Counted from the first letter of the stretch, positions 36,085-45,146 are shown. The stretch: 64,000 bases of DNA from Candidatus Aerophobetes bacterium Ae_b3b (GCA_005223085.1 NJBP01000004.1:1-64000), one strand, 5' to 3'. A program made the numbers and translations. Notes: a model not told the origin generated them from the letters alone.

Positions 36085-36235
36085 ACTTAATTTGCTCCTT
36101 CTTACTCTACCCATTGACTAAAAGCTTACAAAAATCGTGCTTCCCTACCTTTATATCAAAAGACTCCGTTTTTTGTCGACTTTCCCCTAAAAAAGCAAAA
36201 TCCATCTACAATTTTTCGAGTTCAATACCCCCCAC

Positions 36236-36297
36236 TTGACACTTAGAAATTTTCGATTATAATAAGAATATGTTCAATATTTGAGAAAATGCTCAAA
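36236..36297 (+). promoter_or_regulatory. Promoter and likely operator of the SorC-type regulator gene
   Basis: TTGACA (36236-36241) and TATAAT (36258-36263) are perfect boxes with a 16-base spacer. Just downstream, at 36272-36297, TCAA-TAT-TTGA and TTGAG-6-CTCAA form overlapping inverted repeats, a plausible site for the SorC-type protein encoded next. Confidence 0.75.
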
Positions 36298-36332
36298 ATC
36301 TAGAGAGCCTTAGTCTAGAGACCGCTGGTTCG

Positions 36333-37271
36333 ATGACAGACTTAATAACGAGAATAGCTTGGCTGTACTATAAAGAAGGATTGAAAGAGACTCAAATTGC
36401 TAGTATGCTGGATCTATCACGGAGCAAGGTAGGTCGTTTACTTCAGAAGGCTCGCCAGGACGGAATTGTTCACTTCCAGGTGCTCGGGACTACCAGCAAT
36501 TGCCTAGAGATCGAGAAAAAACTCATTGACTTATTTGATTTGCAGGACGCAGTAGTAGTTCCCACAGTTTCAGAAAATAAGATTAAAGAGAGTTTAGCCA
36601 AGGCAGCCGCTCAATACCTCGAGAGACATCTCCCCAGTGGAAGCCTCTTTGCGGTAGGTTGGGGAATCACCATATCCGAAGTGCCTAAATTTATTCGCTC
36701 GCAAGAAATCCGCGATCTCAGAATAGTCACCCTTAATGGAGGACTTACCCCTTCATTTTATCTAAATCCCTACGACGTTGGGAGCAGGCTGGCCTATATC
36801 CTTGGAGGAGAGTGTTACTATGTTCACGCTCCTGCCATAACCACATCCGAGCATCTGTGTCGCTCCCTTAAAGCCGATGCTACCGTAGAGCAGGCTCTGG
36901 AGATGGCCAAACACGCTGATTACTTTATGGTGGGCATCGGTAGGGCCGGTGCTGAGTCGACCTTGGTTAAGATGAGATATCTTAATCTAGGAGAAACCGA
37001 AGCTCTACGTCAACAAGGTGCCGTGGGGGATATCCTGGGCCAGTTTTTCAATGTCCAGGGTGAAAAAGTTAACTGTGACCTCCACAAAAGAATTGTAGGC
37101 TTTCCCATCGAGGATTTGAGCAAAATGAAAAATGTGATCGGACTGGCCGGGGGAATAGCTAAAGCAGAGGCCATCCTAGGAGCACTCCATGGCATGTACA
37201 TTAAGATCCTCATCACCGACGAGAAGACGGCCGAGTCCCTGATAAATCTTGAGCAAAGATCAGCTTCTTGA
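36333..37271 (+). CDS. SorC/DeoR-type sugar-binding transcriptional regulator
   Basis: A 312-residue regulator of the SorC family. Residues 5-55 form a helix-turn-helix (YYKEGLKETQIASMLDLSRS, then KVGRLLQKAR), and residues from about 60 on form the phosphosugar-binding domain, with LFAVGWGITISEVPK, a GGLTPSFYLNPYDV block and GLAGGIAKAEAILGALHG. SorC proteins sense phosphorylated sugars and control pentose, polyol or erythritol operons. It stands at the head of the transporter and RuBisCO-like cluster on the same strand, so that operon is its likely target. The ribosome site is poor. Confidence 0.85.
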   Translation: MTDLITRIAWLYYKEGLKETQIASMLDLSRSKVGRLLQKARQDGIVHFQVLGTTSNCLEIEKKLIDLFDLQDAVVVPTVSENKIKESLAKAAAQYLERHLPSGSLFAVGWGITISEVPKFIRSQEIRDLRIVTLNGGLTPSFYLNPYDVGSRLAYILGGECYYVHAPAITTSEHLCRSLKADATVEQALEMAKHADYFMVGIGRAGAESTLVKMRYLNLGETEALRQQGAVGDILGQFFNVQGEKVNCDLHKRIVGFPIEDLSKMKNVIGLAGGIAKAEAILGALHGMYIKILITDEKTAESLINLEQRSAS

Positions 37272-37406
37272 AATTAGATCTTTTTTGTTAGTTGAACACT
37301 TATTTCATTGGGTAGTCCAAGAGCATGAGAAGAAAGGAGGTGAAAAAGAGAATAAAGAGGCGTAAAGTGGAAAAATAAGTTCATTGACGAAAGGGAGGTA
37401 AATCAG

Positions 37407-38948
37407 ATGAAAAGAAACAAAGTGATACTTGGTGCGGTGGTGACATTGGCGGCTCTATTGCTAGTGTCTGTGGGAGTGGCTCCAGTATTTTGCTACACCG
37501 CCGCCCAGGAAAAATATTTTCCCCGGGTAGATCGGAAAATGTCCCCGTTCTTAATGGCCCGGTGGGGAATTGTCCCTGGATATCAATTCCCCAACGATTG
37601 GGTCAAGACAGTGGATTGGTCAGAGATTAAGAAAAAATACGGCGGAACTACGGTGACTATGGCCATTCAGGGACACGATGTTTCCGCCCCGGAGATGTTC
37701 AAAAAGGACTTCGAGGCCCTTTCCGGAATTAAGGTCGAGCTATACGGTGTTCCCTCAGAAGAGTTCACTGAGAAACTGCTGGTGGAATTCCTTGCCGGGA
37801 CTGCCAAATACGACACCGTGGAGTACTACCAGGGCGACACCGGAATGTTCATTCCCTATCTAGCTGATCTAGCTCCGTATGTGACCAAATTTAAATATAC
37901 GGACATCAAGGATATTCACCCAGTTTATTTCTGGATTCACTCACTCCGCGACGGCAGAATAGTCGCCCTCCCCTTTGATAGTGACTGTCGATTACTGCAT
38001 TATCGCCCCAAGATGCTGGCACTGGCCGGATATGATCGACCACCCAAAACCTGGACAGAAACCCTCGAGTACTGCAAAAAGCTAGAGCAGGCACTACCCG
38101 AGGGAACATATGCCATTGGATTCCCGGGATCTCGTCATTTTGGGGCTCTCAAGGCCTGGATGGATATTGCCGGTTCTGAAGGGGTAGAGTTCTTTACCGA
38201 AGGCTGGAAGGTAGCTCTTAACACTCCCGACGGAGTGGGAGCTCTCAGGACAATGATGGAGCTTTCCAAGTACGCACCTCCGGGTCTAAAGAACTGGGGC
38301 TACTCTGAGTGTCGGGAAGCCTGGTTGGGCGGAAAAATGGCTATGGTCCAGCAGTGGCAGTGCGTGGGAAGACAAATGTACGATCCCGAACTCTCTGAGT
38401 TCGCTCTGGAAGATCCGCGCCCGGAAAGTGCTCCCTTACCTCAGGGAACCGGGCCCAATGCTCGAGAGGCCTACAGTGTCGTTCAGGGATCCTCTGCAAG
38501 TTTGACTGAAGTTAGCAAAAACAAGGAAGCAGCTGCCATCTGGCTTTTCTTCCTCAATGGAACGGAAACCCAGTTCGTCTATTCTATCTCCGGTACCGGA
38601 GTCGAGACAGGCTCCAGGAAGGTTCTGGAGAATCCCGTCTATCAGAAAGGATTCCCTCCCGCCAAAGCTTGGCTCTATGAGCTGGACTATGCCAATGCTG
38701 AACAGCTATGGATTTCAGAATGGTCAACTCTGGAATCGTTAGGTACGATGATTGTCAACTATGGACTGGTGGGAGAATATACTCCTGAAAAAGCCATGGA
38801 GATTTTAGAGAAGAGGTGGACCCAAGTTATGAAACGGGCTGGATACTATCTGCCGGGAGCACCACCGGTACCCAGCGCCTACTGGCCAGAAATCAGGGAT
38901 GCGTTTATTGAGAAAGTCAACGAGCTCTTCGATAGTCTCGGAGTATAA
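37407..38948 (+). CDS. ABC transporter sugar-binding protein (family 1)
   Basis: A 513-residue secreted solute-binding protein of the carbohydrate class (CUT1 type). A signal peptide covers about residues 1-30 (KRNK, then a Leu/Ala/Val-rich core). No clear lipobox is present. The mature part shows the family pattern: VTMAIQGHDVSAPEMFKKDF, FLAGTAKYDTVEYYQGDTG, LADLAPYV, a PFDSD hinge element and W-rich binding clefts. At over 500 residues it is longer than typical. A GGGAGG site lies ten bases before the ATG. It begins the transport unit of the cluster. A 17-codon basic frame with a strong GGAGG (37325-37378) lies upstream and could be a leader. Confidence 0.88.
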   Translation: MKRNKVILGAVVTLAALLLVSVGVAPVFCYTAAQEKYFPRVDRKMSPFLMARWGIVPGYQFPNDWVKTVDWSEIKKKYGGTTVTMAIQGHDVSAPEMFKKDFEALSGIKVELYGVPSEEFTEKLLVEFLAGTAKYDTVEYYQGDTGMFIPYLADLAPYVTKFKYTDIKDIHPVYFWIHSLRDGRIVALPFDSDCRLLHYRPKMLALAGYDRPPKTWTETLEYCKKLEQALPEGTYAIGFPGSRHFGALKAWMDIAGSEGVEFFTEGWKVALNTPDGVGALRTMMELSKYAPPGLKNWGYSECREAWLGGKMAMVQQWQCVGRQMYDPELSEFALEDPRPESAPLPQGTGPNAREAYSVVQGSSASLTEVSKNKEAAAIWLFFLNGTETQFVYSISGTGVETGSRKVLENPVYQKGFPPAKAWLYELDYANAEQLWISEWSTLESLGTMIVNYGLVGEYTPEKAMEILEKRWTQVMKRAGYYLPGAPPVPSAYWPEIRDAFIEKVNELFDSLGV

Positions 38949-38987
38949 CGACTTCGCTTCATCGCCACAGGAACCACTGTAAAAAGA

Positions 38988-39014
38988 GGGGCCCAGTTTC
39001 TGCAGCTGGGCCCC
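38988..39014 (+). other. Hairpin between binding-protein and permease genes
   Basis: GGGGCCCAG (38988-38996) pairs with CTGGGCCCC (39006-39014), nine-base loop, 39 bases after the binding-protein stop. Such stems protect the upstream mRNA or partly stop transcription, so that the binding protein is made in excess over the permeases. A similar stem lies at 62571-62607 in the second ABC operon. Confidence 0.75.
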
Positions 39015-39036
39015 AGAACCAAGAAGGTGTCTTATA

Positions 39037-39921
39037 GTGAAGAAGCTTAAGTGGAGAAAACTTCTGGTTATCCTGGCCCTGCTGGGCCCAGCCATGGCTA
39101 TGTTCATAGGACTTACCGTCTATCCTTTCATCAAAAACCTCATCTGGAGTACTACCTTTTTTGTCCTCTACAAACCTACAAGCCAATACGTTTCTGCTGG
39201 TCTGGAAAACTACAAGGATATTCTGTTTGGGATTGAATTCTGGAACAGCGTCGAATCCAGTTTAGTAATCGTTTTTGGAGCCCTGGCTATAGAGTGTTTC
39301 ATTGGCCTGGGAGTCGCTCTGGTGCTAAATGAGAGGTTCCGGGGACGGGGCATTCTGAGGACTCTCTTCATTATCCCCATGGGAGTTATGCCCATAGTAG
39401 CCGGAGTGGTCTGGAAACTGATGCTCTTTCCTGGAGGGAGTCTAATTAGCGACATCCTGGTGAAGATGCGATTGGCTTCCGGTCAGCTCGACTTCTGGGG
39501 TGATGTCCGGCTAGCCCGACTGAGTGTCATGGCGGCGGACATCTGGGGCTGGACCCCTTTTGTGGGCCTTATTCTTCTGGCTGGCCTGCAGGCCATCCCC
39601 AGTGAGTTATACGATGCGGCCCAGGTGGACGGTGCCTCACAGCTGCAGAGATTCACCCATGTGACCGCCCCCCTGCTCAAGTACGCCATAATTGTTGCTC
39701 TTATGTTTCGGGGAATGGATCTCCTTCGTCTTTTTGACACGGTGTACATGATGACCCAGGGAGGTCCCGGATATGCTACAGAAGTCATCAGTTTCTTTAT
39801 CTACCGAAAAGGCTTTTCGGAGTTTGGTGTGGGATACGCGGCTGCTACGTCGGTCATAGTATTCGTGGTAATCTTCGTCATAGCTCAAATTACGGTGCGC
39901 AAGTCCGGTATTGCTGCCTGA
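39037..39921 (+). CDS. Sugar ABC transporter permease (MalF type)
   Basis: A 294-residue inner-membrane permease with six membrane segments. It starts with GTG (KKLKWRKLLVILALLGPAM). The EAA loop that contacts the ATPase is ELYDAAQVDGASQLQRFTHV near residues 190-209, of the CUT1 form. It pairs with the permease that follows 11 bases later. No ATPase gene accompanies them. Confidence 0.9.
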   Translation: MKKLKWRKLLVILALLGPAMAMFIGLTVYPFIKNLIWSTTFFVLYKPTSQYVSAGLENYKDILFGIEFWNSVESSLVIVFGALAIECFIGLGVALVLNERFRGRGILRTLFIIPMGVMPIVAGVVWKLMLFPGGSLISDILVKMRLASGQLDFWGDVRLARLSVMAADIWGWTPFVGLILLAGLQAIPSELYDAAQVDGASQLQRFTHVTAPLLKYAIIVALMFRGMDLLRLFDTVYMMTQGGPGYATEVISFFIYRKGFSEFGVGYAAATSVIVFVVIFVIAQITVRKSGIAA

Positions 39922-39932
39922 GAGGTCTAAAT

Positions 39933-40763
39933 GTGAAGAGAATAAACATACCTAAAACCATCGGCATTTGTCTGGTAGTCCTCTACGTTGTGGCGGCTCT
40001 AATTCCAGTCTACTGGGTGGTTACCACCGCCTTTAAACCCCGGATAGAAGTGTATACCTTTCCGGTGAAGTATATACCTTCCTCTTTCACCTGGGAGCCA
40101 GCTCATAATTCCCTTACCCAGCGGCCAACCATGAGTTTCCTCCGAAACAGTCTCTTTGCTGCAGTCGGCGCTACTATTCTCGCTCTGGCGCTGGGAGTGC
40201 CAGCTGCCTATGCCCTAGCCCGAGAGAAATTCCCGGGAAGGAAGGATATAGCCTTTTTTATCTTGACCACCAGAATGTTCCCTCCGGTAACTATTTGCAT
40301 CCCCATCTACTTTATTATTAGGAATGTAGGGTTGTTGGATAGGCTCGCCGGTTTGATAATCGTATACGCCATGTTTAACCTGGCTATCATCATTTGGGTA
40401 ATGAAGGGATACATTCAACAGGTGCCGGTGGAAATTGAGGAAAGTGCCAGGGTAGATGGTTGCACCAAACTGGGGGCTTTTATCAGAATCACCCTGCCTC
40501 TGCTTGCCCCCGGAATGGCTGCGGTAGCAATTATTTCTCTGGTATTGTCGTGGAACGAATTCCTCTACGCTCTCATACTTACTCATTCGCCGGCTGCCAA
40601 AACCTTGCCGGTGGGAATTGCTGAATTCATTGGCGGTGCCTACGGCATTCTCTGGGGTGAAATCTGCTTCCTTGGTACTGTAGCCATTATCCCTATGATC
40701 GTGCTCATTATGGTGGTTCAGAAATACATCGTCCGCGGTTTGACTATGGGCGCCATAAGATAA
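39933..40763 (+). CDS. Sugar ABC transporter permease (MalG type)
   Basis: A 276-residue second permease with six membrane segments and the EAA loop EIEESARVDGCTKLGAFIRI near residues 169-188. The C-terminal QKYIVRGLTMGAIR is the MalG-type ending that reaches into the ATPase. It starts with GTG. The gene is followed by 680 bases without a recognisable gene, which is where the ATPase might have been. Confidence 0.9.
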   Translation: MKRINIPKTIGICLVVLYVVAALIPVYWVVTTAFKPRIEVYTFPVKYIPSSFTWEPAHNSLTQRPTMSFLRNSLFAAVGATILALALGVPAAYALAREKFPGRKDIAFFILTTRMFPPVTICIPIYFIIRNVGLLDRLAGLIIVYAMFNLAIIIWVMKGYIQQVPVEIEESARVDGCTKLGAFIRITLPLLAPGMAAVAIISLVLSWNEFLYALILTHSPAAKTLPVGIAEFIGGAYGILWGEICFLGTVAIIPMIVLIMVVQKYIVRGLTMGAIR

Positions 40764-41443
40764 ACAGCGTGGTTTCGCCCATAGATTCTAAGACCCCAGT
40801 CGAGAGTACCGTGCTCCAGTCATCCCTCGCGGGCTCCCCCATCTTGCGCTAATTATGTTCCCGTATAGGAAACTCAATAATTTGAAAGAAATAGGTGTAA
40901 TAAAAGGCGACTTGAGAACCAAGTTGATAGGTGAAAATGAGCTAGAATTTCCAAGGAAAACAGGAATTTTTATAAAGCGAGGTTAAAGAAAAAAGAAAAA
41001 TTCAAAAATTTCTCAAGATAACGGCTGGATCTTTGATAATTAAGGAAAAAAGCTGTACCCGGCCTTCAAGGAGTTGAGTTTCTTTTCCTAAAGGCGAGTG
41101 GATGTGTAAAGGTAATCTGGAATACTTGTGTTTATAAAAGGATAAAAGCCTTTCTCTCGGTTTAGGGAATGGCCTCTGGAATCTTGAATTAGTTAAAAAA
41201 TTGATCTTTTGCATTTTCCGGAAGACCTCTCTTATGGAAAAGTCTGCAGGTCTTTTGGAGCCATTGTACACACCATAGGGGGAGAAGAGATGTTAGATAT
41301 GGGTTTAGTGGACTGACACACTTAGGAGTTGAAATGAATTTGGGTGAGTTGAAAACCTGCCTATAACCGGCAAAATCAGTTCTTGAATTGGCTAATCATT
41401 AATGCATAGATTCTGAACAGAAGAGACGAAAGGAGGCATTTGC
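40764..41443. other. 680-base gap between transporter and RuBisCO-like gene
   Basis: No protein or RNA gene can be supported here. A minus-strand frame at 41002-41271 and a 43-codon plus-strand frame (MFPYRKLNNLKEIGVIKGD at its start) lack family resemblance and good ribosome sites. The base composition is richer in A and T than the genes on either side. It could be a decayed gene, possibly the missing transporter ATPase, but nothing shows this. A weak promoter-like pair (TTGAAT, 18 bases, TAGATT) lies just before the RuBisCO-like gene, whose AAAGGAGG site begins the next unit. Confidence 0.5.
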
Positions 41444-42727
41444 GTGGCTAGATTTGATCCGATTGTTTTCTCTTCCTGGGAGGGACTCCATCAGGAAAAC
41501 TATTTGATAGCCATGTATTTTATGGAGGTGGAGGCTAGCGTAGATCCAGTAGAGTTGGGTGTAGAGATCGCAGTGGACCAGACTACTGGCACCTGGACTG
41601 CCGTACCAGCCGAAACACCGGAAGTCCGTCGTCACCATATGGCCAAGTTGATAGCTCTTCACGAAGTTCCAAATTATGAGTTTGAGGTTCCTCAGGATAC
41701 CAAGACAAGGCGCTATCTAATTCAGATAGCATTCCCTACCATAAACTTTGGACCCCAGATTCCCATGCTGTTGAGCAGTGTGTTTGGCAACTTATCGTCT
41801 CGTGGCTGGATAAAATTACTGGACCTTCAGTTTCCCAGAACCTTTCTGGAAAGTTTTCCTGGTCCAAAATTTGGAATTGAAGGATTGCGCAGGCTTCTAG
41901 GGATATGGGATAGACCAATCTTATGTAATGTTATTAAACCCTGTACTGGTATCAGTCCTGAAGTAGGAGCTGAACTTGTCTACCAGGCAGCCAGGGGAGG
42001 GGTAGATATCATTAAGGACGATGAGTTGATCGGTGATGCTCCCTTTTCTCCAATGGTAAAGCGAGTGAAGGAATACATGTGCCGACTCAAGGAAGCCGAC
42101 GAACAGAAAGGCGAAAAGACGCTATTTGCAATAAATGTTACTGACCGGCAGGATAAGATTCGGGATAACGCTCTGAGAGCGATTGAGGCAGGGGCTAACG
42201 CACTGATGATAAGCTTTGCAACGGTCGGTTTCTCCATGGTACGAACTCTGGCAGAGGATAAGTCCATAAATGTTCCCATAATGGGGCATATGAATTTTGC
42301 CGGCGCGCTTTGCGAATCACCATGTTCAGGTGTGAGCTCCGAACTAATCTGTGGAAAGTTGGCCCGAATGGTGGGTATGGATATGGTTCTTGTTTATCCT
42401 CCTCAGAGCCGATTTCATCTCATAGAAAATAAGTTTGAGCGTGTTGTGCAGATATTGCAGCAACCTTTTTCCAAAATAAAACCAAGCTTTCCTTTATTAG
42501 CTGGCGGTGTTCATCCGGGAATAGTTCCTGCTACTCTAGACTCAATGGGGACTGATGTCATTATTGGCGCCGGAGGTTCTGTTCACGGTCATCCTGGTGG
42601 TGCTGTAGCCGGAGCTCGGGCTTTCCGGCAGGCCTTTGAAGCCTATTCTCGTGGCGTTGACTTGGAAGGATGGGCTCAGGATAAAGAGGAGCTGCAGCAA
42701 GCCTTGGGACTTTGGGGAACAGCATGA
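41444..42727 (+). CDS. RuBisCO-like protein (form IV type)
   Basis: A 427-residue RuBisCO homologue that cannot be a normal carboxylase. The metal site is intact: K191, D193 and E194 in GGVDIIKDDE match the carbamylated Lys, Asp and Glu. T50-W51 of TGTW, K165 of VIKP and the GG pair 377-378 that bind the first phosphate are kept. Changed positions are the second Lys of IKPK (C167), the Arg after the active-site His (GHMNF, M283), Ser of SGG (A353) and the loop-6 Lys (no GK motif in VYPPQSRFHLIE). Known relatives enolise, decarboxylate or hydrolyse other compounds (methionine salvage, tetritol-phosphate isomerase, apionate pathways). It starts with GTG and overlaps the E1 alpha gene by four bases. 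Confidence 0.9.
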   Translation: MARFDPIVFSSWEGLHQENYLIAMYFMEVEASVDPVELGVEIAVDQTTGTWTAVPAETPEVRRHHMAKLIALHEVPNYEFEVPQDTKTRRYLIQIAFPTINFGPQIPMLLSSVFGNLSSRGWIKLLDLQFPRTFLESFPGPKFGIEGLRRLLGIWDRPILCNVIKPCTGISPEVGAELVYQAARGGVDIIKDDELIGDAPFSPMVKRVKEYMCRLKEADEQKGEKTLFAINVTDRQDKIRDNALRAIEAGANALMISFATVGFSMVRTLAEDKSINVPIMGHMNFAGALCESPCSGVSSELICGKLARMVGMDMVLVYPPQSRFHLIENKFERVVQILQQPFSKIKPSFPLLAGGVHPGIVPATLDSMGTDVIIGAGGSVHGHPGGAVAGARAFRQAFEAYSRGVDLEGWAQDKEELQQALGLWGTA

Positions 42728-43719
42728 GCTTGGTAGACGAAGAAGAAAAACAGCGGTCTGTTCTGGCTCCTGAGTTCTATAGAAAAATGTTAGCCGTTAG
42801 GCTATTCGAGCAGCGTGCTATTGAGCTTTACACTCGAGGAGAGATTCGGGGAGTTATTCACCCCTATATCGGTGAGGAAGCTGTAGCTGTAGGAGCGTGC
42901 GCTGTTCTCAACAATGATGACTACGTGGTTTCTACTCATCGCGGCCATGGCCATTGCATTGCCAAAGGAGCTTCATTGGATCGGATGATGGCCGAACTTC
43001 TGGGACGTAGCAATGGCTACTGTCGAGGAAAGGGTGGTTCCATGCATCTGGCCACCTTTGAAGTGGGAATGTTGGGTGCCATAGGTATCGTGGCAGCAGG
43101 TATTCCCATTGCTGTGGGAGCTGGACTATCAGTGAAATTGAGAAAGACTCGTCAGGTAGTAATTTGCTTTTTCGGTGATGGTGCTGTCAACCAGGGAGCA
43201 TTCCATGAGGGTTTAAATATGGCTGCTGTGTGGAACTTACCGGTTGTCTTTCTGTGTGAAAATAATTTCTATGCTATCTCTACTCACGTGAGCAGAGTTT
43301 CGGCAGTAACCGAGGTGGCTCGGAGGAGTTGTGCCTATGACATTCCAGGTAAGCGAGTCGATGGCAATTCCGTATGGGCTGTCTACGAGGCGGTTCAGGA
43401 GGCAGTAGCCCGGGCTAGACATGGACATGGTCCAAGTCTCATCGAGGCTCTGACCTACCGCCATGAAGGACATTACAAGGGAGACCCCGGTCATTATCGA
43501 CCACCAGAGGAGTTAAAAAAATGGCAACGGAAGGATCCCATTAAAAAGTTAAGGAAAGAGTTACTAGCTAAAAATTGGCTGGAGCCAAAAGCACTGGAGG
43601 AACTGGAACAGGAGGTTGCCCAAGATGTACAAAGGGCCGTTGAGTTTGCCAGGAAGAGTCCCTATCCTGCAGAGGAGGAACTCACAAGCGATATATTCGG
43701 AGGAGACCATAGGAAATGA
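42724..43719 (+). CDS. TPP-dependent dehydrogenase E1 component, alpha subunit
   Basis: A 331-residue protein of the pyruvate/acetoin dehydrogenase E1-alpha family, which binds thiamine diphosphate. The TPP motif runs from GDGAVNQGAFHEGLNMA near residue 149 to CENN about 30 residues later. HRGHGHCIAKGAS and GKGGSMH are also typical. I start at ATG 42724, which overlaps the stop of the RuBisCO-like gene. With the beta subunit it would decarboxylate a 2-oxoacid or cleave an acyloin. No lipoyl E2 or E3 gene lies in the window. Confidence 0.9.
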   Translation: MSLVDEEEKQRSVLAPEFYRKMLAVRLFEQRAIELYTRGEIRGVIHPYIGEEAVAVGACAVLNNDDYVVSTHRGHGHCIAKGASLDRMMAELLGRSNGYCRGKGGSMHLATFEVGMLGAIGIVAAGIPIAVGAGLSVKLRKTRQVVICFFGDGAVNQGAFHEGLNMAAVWNLPVVFLCENNFYAISTHVSRVSAVTEVARRSCAYDIPGKRVDGNSVWAVYEAVQEAVARARHGHGPSLIEALTYRHEGHYKGDPGHYRPPEELKKWQRKDPIKKLRKELLAKNWLEPKALEELEQEVAQDVQRAVEFARKSPYPAEEELTSDIFGGDHRK

Positions 43720-44693
43720 GGGAAATTAGCTACCGAGACGCCATAAATGAGGCTTTACAAGAGGAGATGAAGCGCGATGAAAGAGTGATACTACTTGGCG
43801 AAGACATCTCGCACTATGGTGGACCTCGGCGAGTAACCTGGGGTCTTGTTGAGAGTTTTGGTGAAGACCGGGTCAGGGATACACCTATTTCAGAGAATAC
43901 TATTATAGGCACGGGTCTGGGAGCCGCTATTACCGGTATGCGGCCGCTTGTGGAGATTTCGTATATAGATTTTGCTTTACTGGCTATGGATCAAATTGGT
44001 AACCAAGTAGCCAAATTATCCTATATGACCGGTGGTCAAACCAAGGTACCTTTGGTTATTCGGACCCAGGGTGGGGCTGGTGGTGGCACCGCTGCTCAGC
44101 ACTCGCAGAGCTTGGAGATGCTATTTGTACATATTCCTGGGCTGAAAGTGGTAATTCCGGCTACTCCTTATGATGCTAAGGGATTAATTAAGATGGCTAT
44201 CCGGGATGATAGCCCGGTGGTCTTCATTGAACACAAGTTGCTCTATAGTACCAAGGGAATGGTTCCGGAAGAAGAGTATCTTATTCCTTTCGGTAAGGCG
44301 GCAATTCGCCGCAGTGGTTCGGATATTACCATGGTAACTTATTCGGCCATGTTGTCAGAAGTGATGGCGGCTGCTGACGTACTCCATCAGAAGGAGATAG
44401 AAGCAGAAGTGCTTGATCTGAGGACCCTTATCCCATTAGATATTGATGGTGTTCTGGCCTCGGTGAAAAAGACAGGGAGGTTACTGATAATCCATGAGGC
44501 CTCTTTGGTTGGAGGAATGGGGGCTGAAATTGCTGCCCAAGTTCAGGAACAGGCATTTGACTATCTGGATGCCCCTGTTATCCGTCTGGGAGCAGTTCCG
44601 ATACCTATTCCTTATTCAGAGTCCCTGGAGCGGCTGGTTTTTCCCAATAAAGGGAAAATAGTTACTGCTAGCCGTGCCCTAATTGTTGCTTAA
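43716..44693 (+). CDS. TPP-dependent dehydrogenase E1 component, beta subunit
   Basis: The 325-residue partner of the alpha subunit. REISYRDAINEALQEEMKRD, LLGEDISHYGG, the DTPISENTIIGTGLGAA block with the cofactor glutamate, GGAGGGTAAQHSQSLEMLF and the C-terminal transketolase domain (EAEVLDLRTLIPLD) are all standard for the PDH/acetoin E1-beta family. The start overlaps the alpha stop (ATGA). After it comes a 700-base gap with a structured element and a possible transposase remnant before the operon resumes. Confidence 0.9.
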   Translation: MREISYRDAINEALQEEMKRDERVILLGEDISHYGGPRRVTWGLVESFGEDRVRDTPISENTIIGTGLGAAITGMRPLVEISYIDFALLAMDQIGNQVAKLSYMTGGQTKVPLVIRTQGGAGGGTAAQHSQSLEMLFVHIPGLKVVIPATPYDAKGLIKMAIRDDSPVVFIEHKLLYSTKGMVPEEEYLIPFGKAAIRRSGSDITMVTYSAMLSEVMAAADVLHQKEIEAEVLDLRTLIPLDIDGVLASVKKTGRLLIIHEASLVGGMGAEIAAQVQEQAFDYLDAPVIRLGAVPIPIPYSESLERLVFPNKGKIVTASRALIVA

Positions 44694-44720
44694 CCTGTGT
44701 CGGTTTGACACCCTAAAAAT

Positions 44721-44763
44721 ACTTCCCGTAAGCCACGTCGCTTGACGGCGTGGTAAGGGAGGT
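44721..44763. other. Imperfect nested hairpin, possible mobile-element end
   Basis: An outer arm ACTTCCC/GGGAGGT surrounds an inner stem CCACGTCG-cttga-CGGCGTGG (44733-44753), each with one G-T type mismatch. It could terminate the E1 transcript or mark the end of an insertion element, because a transposase-like frame follows at 44793. Confidence 0.5.
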
Positions 44764-44792
44764 GTCCAGCGAAGCTGCGCTAAGTTGCTCTT

Positions 44793-45146
44793 TCAATTAG
44801 AATTCGGCAATTTGCACCAAAGACAGGAATTTGACGAGTGTCCAAAGAGGTTATGAAGAACAAAGTTGTAAACGTTCCTAAACGCCCTCGTAGTCTCCAG
44901 AGACGAGACCCTCGCTCTAGGGAGAAGCTTCCTGAGGTTGATCACTGCTGCTGTGAGGAGAAGTTGGGTCTCCATCATAGCGAGTGACCTGGCAACCAAT
45001 TGCCCGAGCACTATCAATGTACCTTTTTCGATCTGGGTAAGTGTTGGATTCTTCCTTTTTCGCACAGTAGATAATTTAGTTAGTGCGATGGCTCTTAAAT
45101 CGTCTTGGTAGCTTTCTACCCCGAGGACAGATGAAAAGATCTTGCT
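44793..45146 (-). pseudogene. Possible transposase C-terminal remnant
   Basis: A minus-strand frame of about 117 codons without a convincing start. The stretch ARSLAMMETQLLLTAAVINL followed by RKLL resembles the C-terminal helix of IS1182/IS5-type transposases (pattern LARMRLQxLLTAAxxNLKRL). The rest is not recognisable. It interrupts the otherwise dense catabolic operon. The assignment is weak. Confidence 0.3.

Noticed and set aside
37325-37378. 17-codon basic leader peptide before the binding-protein gene
   Set aside because: The GGAGG lies inside the frame rather than before it, and Lys/Arg codons are expected in such purine-rich DNA. It is mentioned only as a possibility under the binding protein.
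41002-41271. Minus-strand frame of 89 codons in the gap before the RuBisCO-like gene
   Set aside because: No recognisable domain, no ribosome site, and strongly biased basic composition. I could not relate it to the missing ABC ATPase.
41444-42727. Interpretation as a functional carboxylating RuBisCO (form III) for nucleotide salvage
   Set aside because: The loop-6 lysine, the second lysine of the IKPK motif and the Arg after the active-site His are all missing.
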